Origin: Micromonosporaceae bacterium
GTDB taxonomy: Bacteria; Actinomycetota; Actinomycetes; Mycobacteriales; Micromonosporaceae
NCBI GenBank assembly: GCA_009377645.1
Contig: WHTQ01000005.1
Span: 43,888 to 107,887 of the forward strand
Length of the DNA: 64,000 bases
Direction of reading: 5' to 3'
Shown: positions 56,580 to 64,000 of the stretch, piece after piece
How positions within the stretch are numbered: position 1 is the stretch's first letter
Layout of the letters: each line of letters opens with the position of its first letter
Notes under the pieces: generated by a model
The model's input: only the letters and a program-made list of their open reading frames with translations
Database searches by the model: none
What the model was told of the DNA's origin: nothing
Program-made: the position numbers and the translations under genes

Positions 56580-57464
56580 CTACTGGAGCGGGGACACCAC
56601 GCCGGACAGGTGGGGCTTCCCGGAGCGCAGGTCGTGCACCGCGAAGCTGGCTCCGGACCGGTCCGCCGAGAACCCGACCGTGGCCGGCAGCAGGATCGGC
56701 GCCCGGAACTCCACGTCCACTGTGTACGACGGTGGCAGGCGGGGGGCGAGCTGGGCCAGGCAGCGGGCCTTGGTCCACATCCCGTGCGCGATCCGCCGCC
56801 GGAACCCGAAGGCCCGGGCGGCCAGGGTCGAGCTGTGGATCGGGTTCCAGTCGCCGGAGACCGCCGCGTACGCCCGGCCGGCGTCCGCGCCCACCCGCCA
56901 GACCGCCGCCGCCGGGGGCGCGGGTGCGGGTGCGGGTGCGGGCTCGCTGTCCGGGCGGGTGCCGCCGCTCCCGCTCCGGGACCGGTGCAGGTAGGTGGCC
57001 ACGCTCCGCCACACCTCCGTACCGGCCGCGGTCGCCACCGTCACCAGGTCGACCTGCCGGCCCCGCGGGTGCGGGCGCAGCGCCTCGGCGTGCACCGCCA
57101 GGTCGAGCGGCTGGCCGGCGGCCAGCGGCCGGTGCACGGTGATCCGGTTGGCCAGGTGCACCACCCCGGCGGCCGGGAACGGGAACCCTGGTCCGGTCAT
57201 CAGATGCAGCGCCAGCGGGAACGCCAGGACCTGCGGGTACGCGGGCGGCAACAGGTCCGAGACCGGGTAGCCGCAGACCCGCGCGTACCCGGCCAGTCGG
57301 TCCCGGTCGACCGGCACCTGGCGCAGGACCAGCTCGGTGCCGGGCAGCTGGCCACCGGGCGGCTCGCCGCCGGGTGCCCGGAACCGCCGCACCAGCCCCA
57401 CCACCGCCCGCCCGTACAGCACCGGCAGGCGCGGCGCCGCCGGCAGCTCGACGACACCGTCCAC
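56580..57464 (-). CDS. htdX: MaoC-like (R)-hydratase HtdX
   Basis: A 294-residue double-hotdog dehydratase of (3R)-hydroxyacyl chains. The C-terminal hot-dog has the hydratase motif SGDWNPIHSSTLAARAFGF and RIAHGMW (about 207-231), with the catalytic Asp and His. The N-terminal hot-dog is degenerate, as usual. GTG 57464 is directly adjacent to the fabG4 stop. The order htdX-fabG4 divergent from fadA2 matches Rv0241c-Rv0243 of Mycobacterium tuberculosis, a fatty-acid elongation/breakdown locus. A run of Ala-Pro repeats (about 170-190) links the two halves. Confidence 0.88.
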   Translation of the reverse strand: MDGVVELPAAPRLPVLYGRAVVGLVRRFRAPGGEPPGGQLPGTELVLRQVPVDRDRLAGYARVCGYPVSDLLPPAYPQVLAFPLALHLMTGPGFPFPAAGVVHLANRITVHRPLAAGQPLDLAVHAEALRPHPRGRQVDLVTVATAAGTEVWRSVATYLHRSRSGSGGTRPDSEPAPAPAPAPPAAAVWRVGADAGRAYAAVSGDWNPIHSSTLAARAFGFRRRIAHGMWTKARCLAQLAPRLPPSYTVDVEFRAPILLPATVGFSADRSGASFAVHDLRSGKPHLSGVVSPLQ

Positions 57465-58817
57465 CTAGGCCCCCAGCAGCGACTGGCCGCAGACCCGGAG
57501 CACCTGCCCGGTGACTCCACCGGAACCGGGCGAGGCGAGCCAGGCGATCGCCTCGGCTACGTCCACCGGCTGCCCGGCCTGCGCCAGGGAGTTCAGCCGC
57601 CGGGCCAACTCCCGGGGCACCCGCGGCATCTGGGCGGTCATCGGGGTTTCGATGAACCCGGGCGCGACCGCGTTCGCCGTGACCCGCCGCCCGGCCAGCT
57701 CTCCGGCCAGCCCGCGGACCAGCCCGACCAGCCCGGCCTTCGAGGCACCGTAGTTGGTCTGCCCCCGGTTGCCGGCGATCCCGCTGACCGACGAGACCGC
57801 GACCAGCCGCCCGCCGTCCGGCACCAGCTCGGCGGCGAGCAGCGCCTCGGTGGCCCGGGCCACCGCTGCGAGGTTGACCTCGAGCACCTGGTCCCAGCCG
57901 TCCGGCTGCATCCGGGCCAGGGTCCGGTCCCGGGTGATACCGGCGACGTGCGCCACGACGTCGACCCGCCCGAACCGGCCAGCCAGGTGCTCGGCCAGCC
58001 GCCCCGGCGCCTCGGACGCGGTCAGGTCGAGCTGCACCGCGGTGCCGCCGACCTGGTTGGTCACCGCCGCCAGCGCGTCTCCGGCGGCGGCCAGGTCCAG
58101 GCACACCAGCTGGGCGCCGTCCCGGGCCAGCACCTGCGCGGTGGCCGCCCCGATCCCGCCGGCCGCGCCGGTGACCAGCGCGATCTTGCCCGCCAGCGGC
58201 CGGTCCCAGTCCGCCGGTACCGCCACCGGCGCGGCCTGCAGCTGGAGCACCTGGCCGGTGACGTACGCGGACCGGGCCGACAGCAGGAACCGCAGGGTCG
58301 ACTCCAGGTTCTGCTCGGCGCCCGGCCCGATCTGGACCAGCTGGCCGGTGGCGCCGCGCCGCAGCTCCTTGGCCAGGCTGCGGGTGAACCCCTCCAGCGC
58401 CTGTTGCGCGGCCGTGCCGGCCGCGCCGTCCGCGGCCGCCGGCTCGGTGCCGAGCACCACCACCCGGCCGTTCGGATACAGCGAGCGGAGGTACGGGTGG
58501 AAGAAGTCGTACAGCGCCCGCAGGCCGGCCGGGTCGGTGATCCCGGTGGCGTCGAAGACAAGTCCTGCGTACAGCCGGGGGCGGTCGGGCAGCGGTCGAG
58601 GGGCTGGCTCGGCCAGCTCGACTCCGGCGGCGGCCAGCAGCTTGGCCACGGCGTCGCCGACCCGCCCACCCGGCGCGCCATCGAGCAGCACTGGGCCGGA
58701 GACCAGCGGCTCACCGGGACGGTGGCGGTGCAGCTTCGGCGGGTCCGGCAGGCCCAACCGGCGGATCACGGCTCGTCCCGGGCCAGAATGCGCAAAGCTC
58801 GCGTACCTGTCCGCCAT
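57465..58817 (-). CDS. fabG4: Long 3-oxoacyl reductase FabG4
   Basis: A 450-residue high-molecular-weight FabG. An N-terminal flavodoxin-like domain (about 1-205) is fused to a catalytic SDR domain (about 210-450) with TGAAGGIG, the catalytic Ser in VSSVSGIAG, and Tyr356/Lys360 in NYGASKAG. It reduces 3-oxoacyl-CoA or -ACP with NADH. ATG 58817 begins the conserved protein. It precedes htdX with no gap and is divergent from fadA2 by 159 bp that contain two 44-bp repeats. Confidence 0.93.
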   Translation of the reverse strand: MADRYASFAHSGPGRAVIRRLGLPDPPKLHRHRPGEPLVSGPVLLDGAPGGRVGDAVAKLLAAAGVELAEPAPRPLPDRPRLYAGLVFDATGITDPAGLRALYDFFHPYLRSLYPNGRVVVLGTEPAAADGAAGTAAQQALEGFTRSLAKELRRGATGQLVQIGPGAEQNLESTLRFLLSARSAYVTGQVLQLQAAPVAVPADWDRPLAGKIALVTGAAGGIGAATAQVLARDGAQLVCLDLAAAGDALAAVTNQVGGTAVQLDLTASEAPGRLAEHLAGRFGRVDVVAHVAGITRDRTLARMQPDGWDQVLEVNLAAVARATEALLAAELVPDGGRLVAVSSVSGIAGNRGQTNYGASKAGLVGLVRGLAGELAGRRVTANAVAPGFIETPMTAQMPRVPRELARRLNSLAQAGQPVDVAEAIAWLASPGSGGVTGQVLRVCGQSLLGA

Positions 58818-58842
58818 GTGTCTACCCTACGACTGGGACACC

Positions 58843-58944
58843 GCCAGCGAGGCGGAGCGCAGCGGAGCCGAGCGGTCAAGCGGCTGGCGGGGATATAGCC
58901 GCCAGCGAGGCGGAGCGCAGCGGAGCCGAGCGGTCAAGCGGCTG
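58843..58944 (+). repeat. Two identical 44-bp direct repeats upstream of fadA2
   Basis: A 44-nt sequence beginning GCCAGCGAGGCGGAGCGCAG and ending GGTCAAGCGGCTG occurs at 58843-58886 and, without mismatch, at 58901-58944 (period 58 bp). Internally it is built from GCGGAGC/GCCGAGC-like heptamers. A diverged copy is at 41125-41168. Confidence 0.9.
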
Positions 58945-58976
58945 ACAGGGGAAACAGCCGAGTCGGAGGTGATCGC

Positions 58977-60254
58977 ATGCAGGCGGGCAGGAGGGTGGCG
59001 GTCCTCGGCGGGAACCGGATCCCGTTCGCCCGGGCGAACAGCCGGTACGCGGCCGCCGGCAACCCGGACCTGCTGGGCGCGGCGCTGGACGGGCTGGTGG
59101 CCCGGTTCGGGCTGGCCGGCCAGCGGCTCGGCGAGGTGGTGGCCGGGGCGGTGCTCAAGCACTCCCGGGACTGGAACCTGACCCGGGAGTGCGTGCTCGG
59201 GTCGAAGCTGGACCCGACCACCCCGGCCTACGACCTGCAGCAGGCGTGCGGCACCGGGCTCGCGGCGGCGGTAGCGGTCGCCAACAAGATCGCGCTGGGG
59301 CAGATCGAGGTGGGGATCGCGGGCGGGGTGGACTCCGCGTCGGACCCGCCGGTCGAGGTCAACGACCAGCTCCGCCGCACCCTGCTGCGGATCAACGCCG
59401 CCCGGTCGGTCGGGGACCGGCTGCGGGCGGCCGGCGGGCTGCGCCCCGGAGCGCTGTTCCGCCCGCAGGTGCCGCGCAACGCCGAACCGCGTACCGGCAT
59501 GTCGATGGGTGAGCACACCGCGACCACCACCCGGACCTGGGGGGTCGGCCGGGAGGCGCAGGACGAGCTGGCGCTGGACTCGCACCGCAAGCTGGCCGCC
59601 GCGTACGACCGGGGGTTCTTCGACGACCTGCTCACGCCCTACCTGGGGCTGACCCGGGACCAGAACCTGCGGCCGGACACCTCGCTGGAGAAGCTGGCCG
59701 CGCTGCCGCCGGCGTTCGGCACGGGCGAGGCCGTGCCGACCGCCGGCAACTCGTCCCCGCTGACCGACGGTGCCGCGGTGGTGCTGCTCGCCTCGGAGGA
59801 GTGGGCCGCCGCGCACCACCTGCCGGTGCTGGCCTGGTTCCGGGACGCGGAGGTCGCCGCGGTGGACTTCGTCAGCGGGGACGAGGGGCTGCTGATGGCG
59901 CCCGCGTACGCGGTGCCGCGGCTGCTCGACCGGAACCGGCTGACGCTTCAGGACTTCGACTACTACGAGCTCCACGAGGCGTTCGCGGCACAGGTCCTGG
60001 CCACCCTGGCGGCCTGGGAGTCGGCCGAGTTCTGCGCGGACCGGCTGGGCCGGGACGCGCCGCTCGGGGCGATCGACCGGTCCAGGCTGAACGTCGCCGG
60101 GTCGTCGCTCGCGGTCGGGCACCCGTTCGCGGCCACCGGTGGCCGGATCGTGGCCACCCTGGGGAAGCTGCTGGCCGAGCGGGGGTCGGGCCGCGGCCTG
60201 ATCTCGATCTGCGCCGCCGGCGGCCAGGGGGTCACCGCCATCCTGGAGCGCTGA
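58977..60254 (+). CDS. fadA2: Acetyl-CoA acetyltransferase FadA2
   Basis: A 425-residue thiolase, the last step of beta-oxidation or its reverse. The acyl-enzyme Cys91 is in QQACGTGLAA, SVGEHTATT-like MSMGEHTATTTRTW in the middle, HEAFAAQVLA with the catalytic His, and the C-terminal ICAAGGQG with the second cysteine. GGAGG lies 7 bp before the ATG. It pairs with the divergent fabG4-htdX as in mycobacteria, so the three may handle the same acyl-CoA pool. Confidence 0.93.
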   Translation: MQAGRRVAVLGGNRIPFARANSRYAAAGNPDLLGAALDGLVARFGLAGQRLGEVVAGAVLKHSRDWNLTRECVLGSKLDPTTPAYDLQQACGTGLAAAVAVANKIALGQIEVGIAGGVDSASDPPVEVNDQLRRTLLRINAARSVGDRLRAAGGLRPGALFRPQVPRNAEPRTGMSMGEHTATTTRTWGVGREAQDELALDSHRKLAAAYDRGFFDDLLTPYLGLTRDQNLRPDTSLEKLAALPPAFGTGEAVPTAGNSSPLTDGAAVVLLASEEWAAAHHLPVLAWFRDAEVAAVDFVSGDEGLLMAPAYAVPRLLDRNRLTLQDFDYYELHEAFAAQVLATLAAWESAEFCADRLGRDAPLGAIDRSRLNVAGSSLAVGHPFAATGGRIVATLGKLLAERGSGRGLISICAAGGQGVTAILER

Positions 60255-60273
60255 CGAGAGCACCCATTCGTGG

Positions 60274-60327
60274 CGGTTCCCGGGCCGCTTCGCGCCCGGC
60301 CTGCCGCTCACGCAGGCCTGGGAACCG
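60274..60327. ncRNA. Compact three-way-junction RNA fold after fadA2
   Basis: An outer 8-bp stem CGGTTCCC/GGGAACCG (60274-60281 with 60320-60327) encloses two hairpins with no spacer: GGGC/GCCC (60282-60285 with 60294-60297) and GGCCTGC/GCAGGCC (60298-60304 with 60312-60318). Only one base (60319) is unpaired at the junction. It starts 20 bp after the fadA2 stop. It may be a terminator or a small RNA. The strand is undetermined. Confidence 0.55.
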
Positions 60328-60453
60328 GTTGACTTGGTCCAGGCCGGGGCGCCGCGGTAGCCGCGCCGCGGTCAGGAGCCTCCCCGACTGGCGCGGTCCC
60401 GTTAGCATCGGTTGACCCATGATCCGCCGAGCCGTGCCCGAGGAGCCCTCGCC

Positions 60454-62028
60454 ATGCAGCCACCGCCGACTCTCCCGACCCAGCCTGCCGCCCCGCCGCA
60501 GACCGATCCGGTCCGGGTGGTGGTCGGGTTGCTGCTGGTGGTGCCGGCCGTGATCGGGCTGCTGATCGGCCACGTCTGGCCGACCCTGCGGACCGCTTGG
60601 CTGAGCCTGCGGGACGAGGGTTTCCTGACCGGCGGCGGCGACTTCGTCGGGTTCGACAACTACGCGGAGGCCGTGAACCGGCGGGCCGCCGAGGGGTTCC
60701 TGTTCGGTCTGACGCTCCCGCTGCTCCCGCTGGTGGCGCTGCTGCTGGTCGGCCCGCTGCTGGCGTACGCGGCGTACCGGGCGGGCACGGCCGGCCGGTG
60801 GACCAGCCGGCTCGTGCTGGCGGTCCCGATGGTCTGCTTCGCGCCGGCCGCGCTCGCGGCCAGCTGGGCGTTCGAGCATGGGATCGGCGAGCCGGAGAGT
60901 CGGGCGGCGCTGTGGCTTACCACGTTCGGGCTACTGACCGGGGTCGGGGTGACGATCTTCCTGGCGGTGCTACGCGGGCGCGATCCGGGCCGGTCCGGCT
61001 GGCCGGCGGGGCTGGTGGTCGGTTCGGTGGCCGGGTTGGCGGCGATCGCCGTCGCATTGCAGGCGTTCGCGTACCCGATAATGCTCGGCGGGGCCACCGC
61101 CCCGATGCCGCTGATCTATCGGGTCGGGTTCGCGACCGCCCAGCTCGGCCCGGCGGCCGCCCAGAGCACGATGCTGCTCGGCCTGCTGCTGCTGTTCGGG
61201 GTGGGCGCGACCCTGGTCGTGGTGCTCAGCAACCTGCGGCTGACCGTCGAGCCGAGGCAACCGGCCCGGGCAGCGGTGTCGGTGGTCGCGGCGGTCGCGA
61301 CCGGGCTGGGGCTGGTGGTCGTGCTGGCGGTCACCGGTTACGGGCTGTGGCCGTGGCTGACCCAGCTTGGTCATCTTGACCTGGGATTCGGGCCCTCGGC
61401 GGCGACGGTGCTCGTCAACACTTGGTTGCCGCCGCTGATCTCCACGGCCGTCGGGGTCGGGCTGGCGGCGGTGGCCGGGTTCGGGATCGGCGCGCTCCGC
61501 CCGCTCGGGCGGTGGAGCGAGCTGCTGCTCCTGCTGTTCGCGCCGTGGCTGTTCGTCGGGCTGGGACCCCTGGCGCTGCCTAAGTACCAGGCCGCGGCCG
61601 ACGGGCTGTTTGGAGAACGGGTCGGCACCTTCCTCGGGCTGATCCCGCCGGTGTGGGTGGTGGTGCCGGTGCTGTTCGTGTTCACGATCCTGTTCAAGGG
61701 GCTGGCCGAACGGCATCGGCTGCCGGACGGGCGCCCGGACTTCGCCGGGATGCTGCCGGCGGCGCTGCCGATGGTGGGGCTGCTGGCCGGGGCAACCTGG
61801 CTGGTCCAGTCGCAGAGTCTGCTGTGGGGGCTGCTGAACGGCCGCGACGTCGACTCCTTCACCGGCCCGGTGGTGGCGGTCCAGCAGGGCAGCCGGCTCA
61901 TCGCGGGAGACAGCGGGCTCGGGCTGGTGCTGCCGATCCCGGCGATCATGGTCTTCGCGGTCGGGCTGGCGCTGCTTCAGATCTTCTACCTGGACCGGCT
62001 GGCGATCCGGACCGGCCCGACCCGGTAG
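60454..62028 (+). CDS. Membrane protein resembling two fused ABC sugar permeases
   Basis: A 524-residue protein with about 12 helices. The N-terminal half starts like MalF-type permeases (PTLRTAWLSLRDEG and FVGFDNYAEAV). The C-terminal half resembles MalG-type permeases (VNTWLPPLISTAVGVGLAAV then a helix pair). The cytoplasmic EAA loop that docks to the ATPase is not recognisable in either half, and no ATPase or binding-protein gene is nearby. It may be an evolved solo membrane protein. GAGGAG precedes ATG 60454; an upstream TTG at 60412 is less likely. Confidence 0.65.
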   Translation: MQPPPTLPTQPAAPPQTDPVRVVVGLLLVVPAVIGLLIGHVWPTLRTAWLSLRDEGFLTGGGDFVGFDNYAEAVNRRAAEGFLFGLTLPLLPLVALLLVGPLLAYAAYRAGTAGRWTSRLVLAVPMVCFAPAALAASWAFEHGIGEPESRAALWLTTFGLLTGVGVTIFLAVLRGRDPGRSGWPAGLVVGSVAGLAAIAVALQAFAYPIMLGGATAPMPLIYRVGFATAQLGPAAAQSTMLLGLLLLFGVGATLVVVLSNLRLTVEPRQPARAAVSVVAAVATGLGLVVVLAVTGYGLWPWLTQLGHLDLGFGPSAATVLVNTWLPPLISTAVGVGLAAVAGFGIGALRPLGRWSELLLLLFAPWLFVGLGPLALPKYQAAADGLFGERVGTFLGLIPPVWVVVPVLFVFTILFKGLAERHRLPDGRPDFAGMLPAALPMVGLLAGATWLVQSQSLLWGLLNGRDVDSFTGPVVAVQQGSRLIAGDSGLGLVLPIPAIMVFAVGLALLQIFYLDRLAIRTGPTR

Positions 62029-62067
62029 CCGTCCGCCGCTCTACCCCGCCTGCCACAATCTGTGATC

Positions 62068-62673
62068 ATGGACTGGTGGCTCTCGGCGGTGACCGCGTTC
62101 GCGGCGATCGCCCCGGTGGAGCTGCCGGACAAGACGTTCGTGGCGACGCTGGTGCTCACCACCCGGTACCGGCCGCTGCCGGTCTGGCTCGGGGTGGCCA
62201 GCGCGTTCGCCGTGCACAGCACCGTCGCGGTCGCCGCCGGCGGGCTGGTCGGGCTGCTCCCGCCGCTGCCGGTGCGGCTGGCCGCGGCCGGCCTGTTCGC
62301 GGCCGGCGCGGTGGTGATGCTGCGCACCGCCCGCCGGGCCGGCGCCGAGGAGCGCGAGCAGGAGCAGGAGTACGCGGAACAGATCCGTCCGAACCGGCGG
62401 GGCTGGGCGGCGTACGGGGCGAGCTTCCTGCTGTTGTTCACCGCCGAGTGGGGCGACCTGTCCCAGCTGTTCACGATGGGGCTGGTCGCCAGCGGCGAGC
62501 CGCCGGTCGCGGTGTTCGTGGGCGCGTGGGGGGCGCTCGCGGTGGTCTCCGGCGCCGCGGTGCTGGTCGGGCGGTGGGTGGTCCGGAAGGTCCGGCTGTC
62601 GATCGTCCGGTACGTGGCGGCGGTGGTCTGCGCCGGGCTGGCGATCCTGACCGCCGGGTCCGCCCTCCAGTGA
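62068..62673 (+). CDS. GDT1/TMEM165-type cation/proton exchanger
   Basis: A 201-residue membrane protein with six helices. The two family signatures are PVELPDKTFVATL (about 17-29) and AEWGDLSQLFTM (about 130-141), corresponding to the E-x-G-D-(K/R)-(T/S) motif. An acidic/Glu-rich loop lies between them. Family members move Mn2+ or Ca2+ against protons. The first motif has Leu-Pro in place of the usual Xaa-Gly. ATG 62068 is close to a CACAAT -10, so the transcript may have almost no leader. Confidence 0.85.
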   Translation: MDWWLSAVTAFAAIAPVELPDKTFVATLVLTTRYRPLPVWLGVASAFAVHSTVAVAAGGLVGLLPPLPVRLAAAGLFAAGAVVMLRTARRAGAEEREQEQEYAEQIRPNRRGWAAYGASFLLLFTAEWGDLSQLFTMGLVASGEPPVAVFVGAWGALAVVSGAAVLVGRWVVRKVRLSIVRYVAAVVCAGLAILTAGSALQ

Positions 62674-62749
62674 CCCGGCGGGATGAAGATCATGGGACGC
62701 GCGGTACGCTGGCGGCGGCCATCCGATGCATGCATGTCAGGAGCAGTTC

Positions 62750-63007
62750 GTGCCGCGCGTCGTCGTTGACGTCATGCTCAAGCCCGAGATCCTCGACCCA
62801 CAGGGGCAGGCGGTCGCCGCCGCCCTGCCGCGGCTCGGGGTGACCGGGGTGACCTCGGTGCGGATCGGCCGCCGGGTGGAGCTGGAGTTCGCCGATCCGC
62901 CCGATCCGGAGCAGCTCACCGAGCTCGCCGACCAGCTGCTCGCGAACCCGGTGATCGAGGACTACTCGATCACCGTTCCGGAGCCTGTGCCGGAGGACGG
63001 TCCGTGA
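62750..63007 (+). CDS. purS: FGAM synthetase subunit PurS
   Basis: An 85-residue Pur[20 protein letters not shown] and [12 protein letters not shown] (about residues 3-50) are the family core. It bridges PurL and PurQ in formylglycinamidine ribonucleotide synthase. GTG 62750 has AGGAG 6 bp upstream and gives the normal length; an ATG 24 bp earlier is less likely. It overlaps purQ by GTGA at 63004-63007. Confidence 0.93.
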   Translation: MPRVVVDVMLKPEILDPQGQAVAAALPRLGVTGVTSVRIGRRVELEFADPPDPEQLTELADQLLANPVIEDYSITVPEPVPEDGP

Positions 63008-63681
63008 GAGTCGGGGTGGTCACCTTCCCCGGCTCGCTCGACGACGTCGACGCGGCCCGGGCGGTCCGGCTGGCCGGGGCCGAGCCGGTCCCGCTCTGGC
63101 ACGGCGACGAGCAGCTTCCCGACCTCGACGCGGTGGTGCTGCCGGGCGGCTTCTCGTACGGGGACTATCTGCGCTGCGGCGCGATCGCCCGGTTCTCCCC
63201 GGTGATGCGGGCGGTGACCGCCGCCGCCGGCGACGGAGTCCCGGTGCTCGGGATCTGCAACGGCTTCCAGATCCTGTGCGAGGCGCATCTGCTGCCCGGC
63301 GCGCTGACCCGCAACCGGCACCTCCACTTCCGCAACCGGGACCAGCGGCTGCGGATCGAGGCGACCGGCACCGCCTGGACCAACGCCTACGAGCCGGAGC
63401 AGGAGATCCTGGTCCCGATCAAGAGCGGCGAGGGCTGCTACGTCGCCGACCCGGCCACGCTGGACGAGCTGGCGGCCACCGGCCGGGTGGTGGCCCGCTA
63501 CGCCGGCGACAACCCGAACGGGTCGGCACGGGACATCGCCGCGGTCGCCAACCAGACCGGCAACGTGGTCGGCATCATGCCGCACCCGGAGCACGCGGTG
63601 GAGCCGCTGACCGGGCCGTCCACCGACGGGCTGGGCTTTTTCACCTCCGTCCTCAAGCACCTCGCCGGGGCGGCCGGGTGA
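63004..63681 (+). CDS. purQ: FGAM synthetase glutaminase subunit PurQ
   Basis: A 225-residue class I amidotransferase giving ammonia to PurL. The N-terminus [12 protein letters not shown] is typical; Cys85 lies in GICNGFQ, and PHPEHAVE near the end holds the His-Glu dyad. It starts at GTG overlapping the purS stop and overlaps the purL start (63678-63681). The three genes form one coupled operon. Confidence 0.96.
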   Translation: MRVGVVTFPGSLDDVDAARAVRLAGAEPVPLWHGDEQLPDLDAVVLPGGFSYGDYLRCGAIARFSPVMRAVTAAAGDGVPVLGICNGFQILCEAHLLPGALTRNRHLHFRNRDQRLRIEATGTAWTNAYEPEQEILVPIKSGEGCYVADPATLDELAATGRVVARYAGDNPNGSARDIAAVANQTGNVVGIMPHPEHAVEPLTGPSTDGLGFFTSVLKHLAGAAG

Positions 63682-64000
63682 GCGCGTCACCGGCCTACCT
63701 GGACACCGTTGAGACGGCCGCCGGCACGCCCGAGGAGCTGCAGCCGTACGAGGAGCTGGGGCTGCGCGCCGACGAGTACGAGCGGATCCGGGAGATCCTG
63801 GGTCGCCGGCCGACCGAGTCCGAGCTGGCGATGTACTCGATCATGTGGAGCGAGCACTGCTCATACAAGTCGAGCAAGGTGCACCTGCGGCAGTTCGGGG
63901 AGAAGGAGGTCGGCTCGGAGCGGCTGCTGGCCGGGATCGGTGAGAACGCCGGGGTGGTCCAGGTCACCGACGAGCTGGCGGTGACCTTCAAGGTCGAGTC
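63678..64000 (+). CDS. purL: FGAM synthetase large subunit PurL (3' end outside window)
   Basis: The first 107 residues of the ATP-dependent FGAM synthetase. [20 protein letters not shown] (about 43-62) followed by SYKSSK is the conserved PurL segment with the active-site histidine. It starts at GTG overlapping the purQ stop and runs off the window end. Confidence 0.95.
   Translation, partial: MSASPAYLDTVETAAGTPEELQPYEELGLRADEYERIREILGRRPTESELAMYSIMWSEHCSYKSSKVHLRQFGEKEVGSERLLAGIGENAGVVQVTDELAVTFKVE

Noticed and set aside
58843..58944. Repeats upstream of fadA2 as a small CRISPR array
   Set aside because: Only two copies, a 14-bp gap between them, and the repeat is not of CRISPR type.
62062..62073. 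GATCATGGAC before the GDT1 gene as another A-type arm
   Set aside because: No complementary arm or GGCGTGTC interior follows within 80 bp.

Overview
The window looks like a chromosomal segment from a high-GC, non-mycolate actinobacterium, most likely Micromonosporaceae. This rests on the very high GC content, frequent GTG starts, ATGA/GTGA start-stop overlaps, and gene orders typical of actinobacteria: pstP-rodA-pbpA-pknA-pknB next to trpG/srtE/DUF881/crgA, dnaK-grpE-dnaJ-hspR, and fadA2/fabG4/htdX. Genus-level placement is inference. No prophage, insertion sequence, CRISPR array or rRNA operon was found. Most of the window is core genome.

Layout. 1-11 kb: an origin-proximal cell-wall and signalling block, with PP2C phosphatase PstP (cut by the window edge), RodA, PbpA, kinases PknA and PknB on the plus strand, facing a minus-strand DUF881-sortase E-small membrane protein-TrpG operon; CrgA is divergent from it. 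11-20 kb: a cluster of DnaA boxes, a membrane Fe-S oxidoreductase, a c-di-AMP (ydaO-type) riboswitch with its promoter in front of an NlpC/P60 hydrolase, dCTP deaminase, tRNA-Gly(CCC), a PIN/Phd toxin-antitoxin pair, an RlpA-like protein and a SpoIIE-type phosphatase. 19-24 kb: a minus-strand run with two dynamin-like GTPases, an unknown 412-aa protein and a SixA phosphatase. 24-29 kb: the dnaK-grpE-dnaJ-hspR heat-shock operon with its own HspR (HAIR) operator. 29-35 kb: a KhtTU-type K+/H+ antiporter, a DUF1707 protein, two tiny coupled ORFs, and clpB with a second HAIR box. 35-39 kb: a membrane protein, a Ser/Thr kinase whose C-terminal membrane region is related to it, an SDR, pyrE and an ArsR regulator. 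39-45 kb: class II aldolase, a VWA-domain remnant, DUF368, and two of the three AmmeMemoRadiSam genes with an RNHCP zinc protein between them. 45-53 kb: fba, DUF3151, a degenerate diacylglycerol-kinase-fold protein, purA, an AbiEi/DUF559 protein and purD. 53-60 kb: MscS channel, acyl-CoA dehydrogenase, SCP2 protein, a PD-(D/E)XK-like protein, and htdX-fabG4 divergent from fadA2. 60-64 kb: a fused permease-like membrane protein, a GDT1-type cation exchanger, and purS-purQ-purL (purL cut by the window end).

The main non-core signal is a set of short palindromic elements (56-66 nt) that sit inside or across coding sequences. One is an in-frame 22-codon insertion in trpG, one encodes the C-terminus of the DUF368 protein, and two related copies in inverted orientation flank the AbiEi/DUF559 gene and overlap the stop codon of purA and the last codons of the flanked gene. 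Other intergenic repeats are a 93-bp tandem duplication between pbpA and pknA, and a 44-bp direct repeat upstream of fadA2 with a diverged copy 17.7 kb away. A compact three-way-junction RNA fold lies after fadA2.
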